From positions 1 to 12,826 of the forward strand of contig CALJJF010000180.1 of the NCBI GenBank assembly GCA_937973935.1: a DNA stretch of 12,826 nucleotides. Reading direction: 5' to 3'. Made by a program: the position numbers and the translations under genes. Positions 1 to 6,490 of this stretch are shown one piece after another (position 1 is the first letter of the stretch; every line of letters starts with the position of its first letter). The notes beneath the pieces were generated by a model. The model was not told the origin of the DNA. It searched no databases and saw only the letters and a list, made by a program, of their open reading frames with translations. The stretch comes from MKRK01 sp001896915. GTDB lineage: Bacteria > Bacillota > Clostridia > Oscillospirales > Acutalibacteraceae.

Positions 1-1167
1 ATCTTTGCGGCAGGCTTTTTTCTGTTCACGCTGGGTTCCCTATTCTGCGGTTTATCCAATACCATTCTTCTTCTCGTCCTGTCCCGTATCATACAGGCGG
101 TGGGCGCTTCCGCCATGATGTCCCTCAGCCAGGGCATCATCACTGCCACCTTCCCGCCCAAGGAACGAGGCCGGGCGCTGGGCTTTAACGGCGCCATGGT
201 TTCCATCGGCAACCTCACCGGTCCGGCCGTGGGCGGTCTTTTGGTCAGCCGGTTTGGTTGGCAGTCTATTTTTTATATCAATATTCCCATCGGCATCGTG
301 GGCTTCTCGCTGACGCTTGCACTGATTCCAGAAATCCATAAAAAAAGCAGACTGCATGAATTCGACCTGAAAGGCGCACTGCTCTTCTGCATCACGGTTA
401 TTGTTATGTTCGGCAGTCTCCTGTTACTACAGGAAAACGTGATTTCATCACAAATTTTCGTGCCTGTTTTCGTTCTTTCCGTTATTTTGCTCATGCTGTT
501 TGTCTATCTGCAAAGGCGTACAAAGAACCCATTTATGGAGCTTTCTATTTTTCACAACAAGGTGTTTTCCTTGGGCATCGTCTCCGCGTTTCTATCCTTT
601 GTTTCAATTTTTACCACCGTATTGTTCATGCCATTTTTTCTCTATCATGTAATCGACCTTCCTCCCCTCTATGCCGGGCTTGTTTATGCGGCATACCCCA
701 TCACGTCTGTGATCGTGGCACCCATCAGCGGTTTTTTGTCAGATAGAATTTCCACCAAGCCCTTGACGGTGACAGGGATGAGCTTATGCACGATTTCCCT
801 CATCAGCATGTCATTTTTAAACAAAAGCTCCCCCATTTTCTTGATAGGCGTGTTGTTGTCTCTGCTCGGTGCCGGTATGGCAATGTTCCAGTCTCCCAAC
901 ACCTCTACCGTAATGGGATCCGTGGAAAAGAACCGGCTGGGCGTTGCGGGCGGTCTGCAGGCGCTGGCACGCAATTTGGGTATGGTCACCGGCTCGTCCG
1001 TTTCTCTGGTTATTTTCAGCTTCTTAACAAAAACGAACATGAACAGTATGTCGGGAACGTCCTTCGATGCGGGTTTGTTCATCAAGGGCTTCAGCGCCGT
1101 TTTAATCTTCGGCGGTGTTTCCAGCTTTCTCGCCCTGCTTGTGAGCTTGAAACGCACAACGAATTAA
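1..1167 (+). CDS. MFS drug-efflux-type transporter, DHA2/EmrB-QacA-like (5' end missing)
   Basis: The reading frame is open from base 1 to a TAA at 1165-1167 and gives 388 visible residues; the start lies left of the window. The translation is a run of hydrophobic segments typical of a proton-driven multidrug exporter of the major facilitator superfamily. Near the visible N-terminus, RIIQAVGASAMM followed by a loop ending PPKERGRALG and then GPAVGGLL matches the TM4-loop-TM5 region of 14-helix DHA2 carriers, where GPxxGG is the antiporter motif C. Compared with QacA/EmrB relatives, roughly the first 75-90 residues (TM1-TM3) are missing. The remaining segments run to a short basic tail (LKRTTN). 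The substrate cannot be read from the sequence. The gene converges on the minus-strand gene array and probably shares the hairpin terminator near 1345-1373. The family call is firm; drug specificity is inference. Confidence 0.9.
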   Translation: MFAAGFFLFTLGSLFCGLSNTILLLVLSRIIQAVGASAMMSLSQGIITATFPPKERGRALGFNGAMVSIGNLTGPAVGGLLVSRFGWQSIFYINIPIGIVGFSLTLALIPEIHKKSRLHEFDLKGALLFCITVIVMFGSLLLLQENVISSQIFVPVFVLSVILLMLFVYLQRRTKNPFMELSIFHNKVFSLGIVSAFLSFVSIFTTVLFMPFFLYHVIDLPPLYAGLVYAAYPITSVIVAPISGFLSDRISTKPLTVTGMSLCTISLISMSFLNKSSPIFLIGVLLSLLGAGMAMFQSPNTSTVMGSVEKNRLGVAGGLQALARNLGMVTGSSVSLVIFSFLTKTNMNSMSGTSFDAGLFIKGFSAVLIFGGVSSFLALLVSLKRTTN

Positions 1168-1339
1168 TTATAAAAAATGGTACATTCATCTCGTCTGCTG
1201 TCAACCAAGCCGAAACCACTATGATTGTCTTCCCATCATGGGCAGAATCTATCATATATATTTTTAACGGGCATGGTATCATTCTATCTATGGATCAAAC
1301 AGGTTTGAAACTTATCTTGTCACATCCGGTGCTTACAAA

Positions 1340-1381
1340 AATAGAAAGGCTGCCCTTTAAAAAGGCAGCCTTTTGTTTGTT
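1340..1381. terminator. Bidirectional intrinsic terminator between the MFS gene and ispH-rpsA
   Basis: A perfect 10-bp inverted repeat, AAAGGCTGCC (1345-1354) and GGCAGCCTTT (1364-1373), encloses a 9-nt loop. On the minus strand the 3' arm runs into CTATTTTTG, and on the plus strand into TGTTTGTTC, so both strands have a T-rich tract. It begins 16 nt after the ispH-rpsA stop codon, which suggests it ends the long minus-strand transcript. It lies about 180 nt past the MFS stop and is the only visible terminator for that gene as well. Confidence 0.88.
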
Positions 1382-1388
1382 CATGGAA

Positions 1389-3518
1389 TTATTCCCGAAT
1401 ATCGCTTTCCGGAACTTCCGCGGTCTCGGCAATGTCAACATCGCTGACTTTGACTTCCTCGTTAACAGCAGCGTCGGCGGTATCGGAAGCAGTTTCCTGC
1501 TCGTCAATCGTAACGTCCTTTTCAATCAAAGCCTTGATCGAAAGGCTGATGCGCTTTTTGTTGAAATCAATCTCTGTGATTTTGGCTTGCACCTTTTCGC
1601 CGACCTTCAAAGCGTCCTGTGGCTTTTCGATACGCTTATCGGAAATCTGGGAGATATGAATCAGTCCGTCAATGCCCGGGATGATGTTGGCAAATGCGCC
1701 ATATGCAGTCATGCTCACAACGGTGACTTCCACCACATCACCGACAAAATGAGCGGATTTCATCTTTTCCCAAGGATTATCCTCGTCTTTTTTGTAGCCA
1801 AGTGAAATCTTCTTTTTCTCCGGGTCAAAGTCCTTGACAAACACTTCGACCACATCGCCTTCGTTCACGACTTCAGACGGATGCTTGATTCTCTGCCAGG
1901 AAAGCTCGGAAATGTGCACCATACCGTCCACACCGCCGATGTCCACAAATGCTCCGTAGGTGGTGAGGGATTTCACACGTCCTTCATAAACCTTACCCTT
2001 TTCAATGGAAGCCCAAAGTGCTTCTCTGGCAGCACTTCTCTGCTCTTTTTGGGTAGCACGGATAGAACCCACGGCACGTCTGCCACGATTGATTTCAATG
2101 ATACGGAAATTGACGCTTTGTCCAAGTAATTGCTCAAGCGGCTCGCCACGGGAAACACCTGAGAGAGATGCGGGCACAAACACGCGAACGCCGTTGGAAT
2201 TGACCAAAACGCCGCCTTTGATGACATCGATCACATTGCCGGTAAGAACTTCTTCGGTGTCCTTAGCTTTGAGAATATCTTCCCAGCCCCGCATTGCATC
2301 AAAGCGCTTTTTGGAAAGCGTCACGACACCTTCCTGATCGTTGGTTTTCATAACAATCAGGTCAATCGTATCGCCCACCTTAACAATGTCAAAGGGTGAC
2401 AAAGACGGATCGTTGGACAGCTCGTCCGCAGGAACATAGCCGGCATATTTTCTGCCGATGTCCACCTGGATCTCAGTGGGACCTACGGACAGAACATAAC
2501 CCTTAACCTTTTGCTCATTATTCAAACTGTCTAAAGATGCTGCAAAAGCTTCTTCATCAGTCATTTCTTCAAAGGACTTAACAATCTTCTCCTCCACAGC
2601 ACTTTCTGCGGCTGCTTGTGTTCCTGCCGCTTCGTTTGTTTCGACTGCCTCTACAGTCAGTTCGTTGTTTAAAATGTCTTCCATGGTATAAAATACCTCC
2701 TTTATTATCACTGCCGGTGTTGATGCGCCCGCAGTCACGCCTATTGATTTTGCCCCCAGAATATCTTCTTTTTTCAATTCCCGGGCTGTTTCAATTAATA
2801 CCGTTTTGGTATTAACCATACATACATCACGAAGTTTAGTGGTGTTGGAGCTTTCCCGCCCTCCGATGATGATCATCAAATCGCTTTCTTTAGATAACTT
2901 GATGGCTTCCTGCTGTCTCAAGGTAGTCGCATCACATATTGTACCAAAAATTTTTGCGTTTGTATATACTTTTTTGAATATTTTATCACAAATTTCCCAC
3001 TCTTTTGCGTTGAAAGTAGTCTGTGCGACAACGCAGACTTCTTTTTTTGACAGTTCCTTGTGGTTTTGTGTTAATTCTTCCAATTCTTCCGCATTATTAA
3101 AAACATAAGACTGACCCGTCACATAGCTTCGAATCCCGATTACCTCGGGATGGGTTGCATCACCGGCAATCAAAACCGCGCTTCCTTCCCGTGAACACTG
3201 TATCACGATTTTATGGATTTTGGAAACAAAAGGGCAGGTTGCATCAATATACGTTATATTTTTCTCCGTTAATTCGTCTGTAATACTCTTGGGAACGCCA
3301 TGAGAACGAATTACCAAAACATGATTTTCAGGGATTTCAGAAATTTCCTTGATGATTTTAACGCCCTTTTGACGAAGCTCCTCCACCAATTGGGGATTGT
3401 GAATGATCGGTCCCAGTGTGCAGACCTGTTTGCCGTCTTTCAGCAAATCATAAACGATTTCCACGGCACGGTTCACACCAAAACAAAACCCGGCGGAATC
3501 TGCAAGCTTAATTTGCAT
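1389..3518 (-). CDS. ispH-rpsA: IspH-S1 fusion: HMBPP reductase joined to 30S ribosomal protein S1
   Basis: The gene encodes a 709-residue fusion. Residues 1-279 are IspH (LytB), the [4Fe-4S] enzyme that reduces HMBPP to IPP and DMAPP in the MEP pathway. Its cluster cysteines are visible at C12 (GFCFGV), C95 (DATCPFV) and C195 (TICDATT). The substrate-binding histidines are H40, H73 and H123, with E125 in HPE, and SSNTTKL follows. After an acidic, Ala/Glu-rich linker come four S1 RNA-binding repeats, at about 337-403, 422-488, 507-575 and 592-662, then an acidic tail. This is the four-repeat S1 of Gram-positives. The ATG at 3518 is chosen because GGGAGG lies 6 nt upstream of it but directly abuts the alternative ATG at 3524; it also puts the first cysteine at position 12, as in E. 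coli IspH. The gene overlaps the end of plsC. This fusion is known from Clostridia. Confidence 0.95.
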   Translation of the reverse strand: MQIKLADSAGFCFGVNRAVEIVYDLLKDGKQVCTLGPIIHNPQLVEELRQKGVKIIKEISEIPENHVLVIRSHGVPKSITDELTEKNITYIDATCPFVSKIHKIVIQCSREGSAVLIAGDATHPEVIGIRSYVTGQSYVFNNAEELEELTQNHKELSKKEVCVVAQTTFNAKEWEICDKIFKKVYTNAKIFGTICDATTLRQQEAIKLSKESDLMIIIGGRESSNTTKLRDVCMVNTKTVLIETARELKKEDILGAKSIGVTAGASTPAVIIKEVFYTMEDILNNELTVEAVETNEAAGTQAAAESAVEEKIVKSFEEMTDEEAFAASLDSLNNEQKVKGYVLSVGPTEIQVDIGRKYAGYVPADELSNDPSLSPFDIVKVGDTIDLIVMKTNDQEGVVTLSKKRFDAMRGWEDILKAKDTEEVLTGNVIDVIKGGVLVNSNGVRVFVPASLSGVSRGEPLEQLLGQSVNFRIIEINRGRRAVGSIRATQKEQRSAAREALWASIEKGKVYEGRVKSLTTYGAFVDIGGVDGMVHISELSWQRIKHPSEVVNEGDVVEVFVKDFDPEKKKISLGYKKDEDNPWEKMKSAHFVGDVVEVTVVSMTAYGAFANIIPGIDGLIHISQISDKRIEKPQDALKVGEKVQAKITEIDFNKKRISLSIKALIEKDVTIDEQETASDTADAAVNEEVKVSDVDIAETAEVPESDIRE
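2682..2703 (-). promoter_or_regulatory. Internal Shine-Dalgarno and in-frame ATG at the IspH/S1 boundary
   Basis: Read on the minus strand, AAAGGAGGT (2703-2695) is followed by an in-frame ATG at 2684-2682, with 11 nt between GGAGG and the ATG. The ATG is Met279 of the fusion, immediately after the IspH domain and before the S1 linker. Starting here would give a free S1 protein of 431 residues. The SD lies within the codons for Lys-Glu-Val, so it could be partly coincidental. It is nevertheless stronger than the SD of the fusion itself. Internal initiation is inferred, not shown. Confidence 0.6.
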
Positions 3519-4113
3519 GACCATCCTCCCAAAGCTTCGTAATCTCGGTCATAATCACAGAAGCCACCTTACGGTATTCACCCCGCACCTCACCGCTTAT
3601 CTTTAAGCTCTCATAAGGAATGGCCTTGCCGTAAATCACTTTGATTTTTTTAAAGGGTCTTACCTTTCCTTTGCATATGATGGCGGCAGGCACCACATCA
3701 GCCTTGGCAAGGGAGGCCACCATTGCGATCCCGGATTTTGCATGTCCGGGTTTCCCGTCACGGCTGCGTCTTCCTTCCGGAAATATGCCCATCCTCTCTC
3801 CGTTTTTGAGCAAATCGGCACCAACATTCAAAGCGTCCATGTCCCCGGTTCCTCTTTTAATGGGAAATGCATTGATTTTTTTCAGCACCCATGCCAAAAC
3901 AGGGTTATGAAACAGCTCTTCCTTCGCGATAAAATGAATGGGCGTTCGAAAGCCGAACCCGATAAAAAACGGATCGGCATTTGAGATATGATTGGAACAA
4001 ACAATTACACCCTTGTCCTTGGGCAGATTTTCTTTCCCGATGTATTGTATCCAGAACAGTGCCCTGAAAAAGGGATAAATGATCAGCCATGCAATTTTAT
4101 AAAACATGCTCAC
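3508..4113 (-). CDS. plsC: 1-acyl-sn-glycerol-3-phosphate acyltransferase (PlsC/LPLAT family)
   Basis: This 201-residue protein belongs to the lysophospholipid acyltransferase family. PlsC acylates lysophosphatidic acid to phosphatidic acid at the cytoplasmic membrane face. An N-terminal hydrophobic segment (about residues 6-24) precedes the catalytic NHxxxxD box, seen here as NHISNADP with H42 and D47. The second family block, FPEGRRSRDG, is at 111-120 and normally binds the glycerol phosphate. The length is on the short side of the family but all core motifs are present. The start at 4113 is GTG and overlaps the cmk stop in a GTGA, which suggests translational coupling. GGGAG lies only 4 nt before this GTG but 10 nt before the ATG at 4107 (MFYKIAW), so the true start may be the ATG. 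The 3' end overlaps the ispH start. The acyl acceptor is inferred from the family. Confidence 0.92.
   Translation of the reverse strand: MSMFYKIAWLIIYPFFRALFWIQYIGKENLPKDKGVIVCSNHISNADPFFIGFGFRTPIHFIAKEELFHNPVLAWVLKKINAFPIKRGTGDMDALNVGADLLKNGERMGIFPEGRRSRDGKPGHAKSGIAMVASLAKADVVPAAIICKGKVRPFKKIKVIYGKAIPYESLKISGEVRGEYRKVASVIMTEITKLWEDGHAN
3519..3530 (-). promoter_or_regulatory. RBS that decides the ispH-rpsA start
   Basis: GGGAGG at 3530-3525 lies inside the plsC 3' end. It directly abuts the ATG at 3524 (spacing 0) and is 6 nt from the ATG at 3518, so ribosomes should use 3518. The start is thus 9-11 nt upstream of the plsC stop codon, an overlap compatible with coupled translation. Confidence 0.7.
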
Positions 4114-4790
4114 GCATCTCCCAACTTGGCTAATTTTTCACGAATGAGTGCGGTCAGCGCCTCAACGGATTGTTCGAGGGTGTTCCCCGTGGTGTCCACA
4201 ATGATGCTGTCCTGCGCAGGCTTGAGTGGTGCTACAGCCCGGTTGCTGTCGTTATAATCCCGTTCTGTCAAATCCTTCAGCACGCCCTCATAGGTGACCT
4301 CCATGCCCTTTTGCTTCATTTCTGAAAACCGGCGCTGTGCTCTATCCTCCGGCGAAGCGGTCAGATATATTTTGATCTGCGCGTTGGGCAGCACCACCGT
4401 ACCGATATCCCGTCCGTCCATGACCACGTTGCTTCCTCTGGCCATGCTCTGCTGCAGCTCAAACAAAAAGGTGCGAACCAAGGGAAGCGCAGAAACATCC
4501 GATGCAGCCATAGAAGCCTCGGCGGTTCTGATGTGCGCCGAAACATCCTGACCATTCAGAATGACACGCTGCTCGTGGTCCACAAATTTTAATTTAATCT
4601 CAATATTCTTAAGTAAGGATGCTACTGCGTCCGTGTCCTTTGGGTTCACACCACAATTCAGCGCATACACGCCGATGGCACGGTACAACGCACCCGTATC
4701 TACATAAATAAACCCCAATTGACCCGCTACAATTCTGGAAATGGTACTTTTTCCGGCACCTGCAGGTCCGTCGATCGCAATAGAAATCAT
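4110..4790 (-). CDS. cmk: Cytidylate kinase
   Basis: The 226-residue protein is (d)CMP kinase, which phosphorylates CMP and dCMP using ATP in pyrimidine nucleotide salvage and phospholipid/DNA precursor supply. The P-loop GPAGAGKS is at residues 8-15. VDTGALYRAIG follows, as in bacterial Cmk, then the MDGRDIGTVVLP block that contacts the CMP base, and RAQRRFSEM of the LID region. The length is normal for the family. The ATG at 4790 is preferred over the ATG at 4796: AAAGGGG ends 7 nt before 4790 but only 1 nt before 4796. The stop overlaps the plsC start. cmk next to an S1 gene is an old bacterial arrangement (cmk-rpsA in E. coli, cmk-ypfD in Bacillus), and here plsC and ispH are inserted between them. 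Confidence 0.96.
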   Translation of the reverse strand: MISIAIDGPAGAGKSTISRIVAGQLGFIYVDTGALYRAIGVYALNCGVNPKDTDAVASLLKNIEIKLKFVDHEQRVILNGQDVSAHIRTAEASMAASDVSALPLVRTFLFELQQSMARGSNVVMDGRDIGTVVLPNAQIKIYLTASPEDRAQRRFSEMKQKGMEVTYEGVLKDLTERDYNDSNRAVAPLKPAQDSIIVDTTGNTLEQSVEALTALIREKLAKLGDA

Positions 4791-4804
4791 TTGCATACCC
4801 CTTT
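4791..4804 (-). promoter_or_regulatory. RBS that decides the cmk start
   Basis: GAAAGGGG-like sequence (AAAGGGG at 4804-4798) stands 7 nt before the ATG at 4790 and 1 nt before an upstream in-frame ATG at 4796. This favours the shorter form beginning MISIAIDG. The site occupies most of the short gap after the flavoprotein stop, leaving no room for a separate promoter outside coding sequence. Confidence 0.65.
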
Positions 4805-4815
4805 ATACTGCATTA

Positions 4816-6063
4816 TTATACGCTGTTGCCTGCCACAAAGCCTGTAGAAAAGGCAATTTGGAGGTTGAAGCCGCCTGTGTAGGCATCCACATCCATCACT
4901 TCACCCGCAAAAAACAAATTGCCGATGACTTTAGACCCCATGGTTTTCGGGTCAATTTCTTTGATGTTCACTCCGCCGGCAGTGATCACTGCTTCTTCCA
5001 CCGATCTTGTGGAGGTGATGTGAAAAGTCAGAGCCTTAAGCAGCACACAAAGACCCGTACGCTGTTCCTTGGTGATTTGATTCACCTTAGTATGTGGCGG
5101 AATGCGGGAAAGCCGAATGATAACAGGGATCAGCTTTCTCGGCAAAAGCTCGTCCAGCGCATTGATAAAATCCCTGTTCAGATTTTTCTCAAAATCCTTC
5201 ATCAATCTGCCGTCAAGCTGATTGTAATCAAGCGCGGGCTTTAAGTCAATCATTATTTTATATCTGCCCTCCTCCGGCTCCCGCATATGGGCGCTGGCGC
5301 TGAGGATCACCGGACCGGACAAACCGAAATGCGTAAACAGCAGTTCACCGAAATCCTGATAGATTTCCTTGTTTTTCTTTGTGTCAATCACTTGAATCGA
5401 AATATTTTTCAAAGACAGTCCCATCAGCTCGGTCACAAAGCCTTCATGCACATTCAGCGGTACCAAGGATGCTCTCGTGTCCCGTATGGTATGCCCTGCC
5501 TGTTGGGCCAGGATATAGCCATCTCCGGTAGAACCTGTTCCGGGATAGGATAAACCGCCGGTTGCAACAATCACTCGGTCACAGGGGATGCTTCCCCCGT
5601 CCTCCAACAGCACGGCGGTGATGGCTTCCTTTTCGATCACCAGCTTCTCTGCTCTGCCATGCAGGAGCTTCGCCCCGTTTTGTCGTGCGTGCTTCACCAA
5701 CGCATCCACCGCATCCACTGCCTTATCGGATACGGGGAACACCCGATTGCCACGCTCTACCTTAAGAGGCAGCCCGAGGTCTTCCAAAAGCTTGATCAGG
5801 TCAGTGGGCGAAAAGCGGGAAAAAGCGCTGTATAAAAACCGGCCGTTGCCGGGTGTGGATTTGATGAGCGTGTCAAGCTCTGCGTGGTTGGTGATATTAC
5901 AACGACCCTTACCCGTAATCATCAGCTTACGGGCGGGTCTTTCGTTTCGTTCTATGACGGTCACGTCGTTCCCGTTTTTTGCGGCGACCCCTGCCGCCAT
6001 CAATCCGGCTGCACCGCCTCCGATGATGATAACTCTATTTTTCAACTGCTTTGGCCCCCACAT
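4816..6063 (-). CDS. HI0933/BaiN-family FAD-dependent oxidoreductase
   Basis: The protein has about 415 residues and is a flavoprotein of the HI0933/YhiN/BaiN family, annotated in databases as NAD(P)/FAD-dependent or aminoacetone-oxidase-like. Visible motifs are the Rossmann FAD motif VIIIGGGAAGLMAA, then ERNERPARKLMITGKGRCNITN, the second nucleotide motif VIVATGGLSYPGTGSTGDGY, and the C-terminal FAGEVMDVDAYTGGFNLQIA. All are hallmarks of the family, and the length is normal. A BaiN relative is implicated in bile-acid dehydroxylation, but most members have no known substrate, so no bile-acid role is claimed. Three starts are possible: TTG 6066, ATG 6063 and TTG 6045 (MKNRVIII). The last sits 9 nt after a GGGGG run and would match family N-termini best. 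Every choice overlaps the end of the upstream lipoprotein gene. The cmk gene follows after a short gap. Confidence 0.9.
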   Translation of the reverse strand: MWGPKQLKNRVIIIGGGAAGLMAAGVAAKNGNDVTVIERNERPARKLMITGKGRCNITNHAELDTLIKSTPGNGRFLYSAFSRFSPTDLIKLLEDLGLPLKVERGNRVFPVSDKAVDAVDALVKHARQNGAKLLHGRAEKLVIEKEAITAVLLEDGGSIPCDRVIVATGGLSYPGTGSTGDGYILAQQAGHTIRDTRASLVPLNVHEGFVTELMGLSLKNISIQVIDTKKNKEIYQDFGELLFTHFGLSGPVILSASAHMREPEEGRYKIMIDLKPALDYNQLDGRLMKDFEKNLNRDFINALDELLPRKLIPVIIRLSRIPPHTKVNQITKEQRTGLCVLLKALTFHITSTRSVEEAVITAGGVNIKEIDPKTMGSKVIGNLFFAGEVMDVDAYTGGFNLQIAFSTGFVAGNSV

Positions 6064-6490
6064 CAAGCCCCAAGTTTTTTGTATAATACCAGGTTATCTT
6101 GTCCTGATCCTTGAGCAGAAAGGCACCGCTGCTTGTCTTTGCGGTCGCAAAATCGTTGTTGACACAATAAAGCCAGCCGCTTTGACCGCCATAATCATAT
6201 TCCATAATCCCGGCGATTCCCGAAACATACACCATGCTGCCGCTTCCCTTGGTTTCGATGACCTTCTTTTGTAATCTGCATGCAAATTTTGTTGCATCAA
6301 ACACCGAGCAGTTTTGGTCAATGCCAACGGTGGTATCAAGGATGGTTTCGCTGTCCGGTCCCTTTACCATCACATGCACAGAGGGTTTGGTTTTATCAAA
6401 GGCAAATGCCTTTTCCTTTTTGTCACAGCCAGTCAATAGCAACAAGACAACACATAGAAGGAGAAAAAGTATCTTTATCTTCCGGTTCAT
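6035..6490 (-). CDS. DUF4430 lipoprotein (transcobalamin beta-domain-like)
   Basis: This is a 151-residue exported lipoprotein. The N-terminus has a basic start (MNRKIK), a long hydrophobic stretch and a lipobox LLTGC with the lipidated Cys at 22. About residues 35-141 form a DUF4430 unit: VHVMVKGPD, then GGQSGWLYCVNN near 101-112 and LKDQDKITWYYTKN near 126-139. This domain resembles the small beta domain of animal transcobalamin/intrinsic factor. Besides C22 there are cysteines at 61, 71 and 109. Its ATG overlaps the TGA of the preceding DUF4430 protein by 4 nt (ATGA), with AGGAG upstream, so the two are probably made together. The likely role is as an outer-face ligand-binding partner of its neighbours. 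The ligand is unknown, and cobalamin is only one possibility. Confidence 0.85.
   Translation of the reverse strand: MNRKIKILFLLLCVVLLLLTGCDKKEKAFAFDKTKPSVHVMVKGPDSETILDTTVGIDQNCSVFDATKFACRLQKKVIETKGSGSMVYVSGIAGIMEYDYGGQSGWLYCVNNDFATAKTSSGAFLLKDQDKITWYYTKNLGLDVGAKAVEK

Noticed and set aside
1168..1339. Possible small gene or RNA in the gap after the MFS gene
   Set aside because: No ORF with a ribosome binding site and no stable structured RNA apart from the terminator could be supported; CCCATCATGGG near 1233 has too small a loop to be a useful hairpin.
786..1805. Long plus-strand ORF (339 codons) spanning the MFS 3' end, the terminator and the S1 end
   Set aside because: It overlaps two clearly recognisable genes in other frames and crosses a strong terminator; its translation shows no family motif.
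4816..6063. Bile-acid dehydroxylation role for the BaiN-like protein
   Set aside because: No other bai genes are nearby and the family is broad; only the flavoprotein family can be supported.
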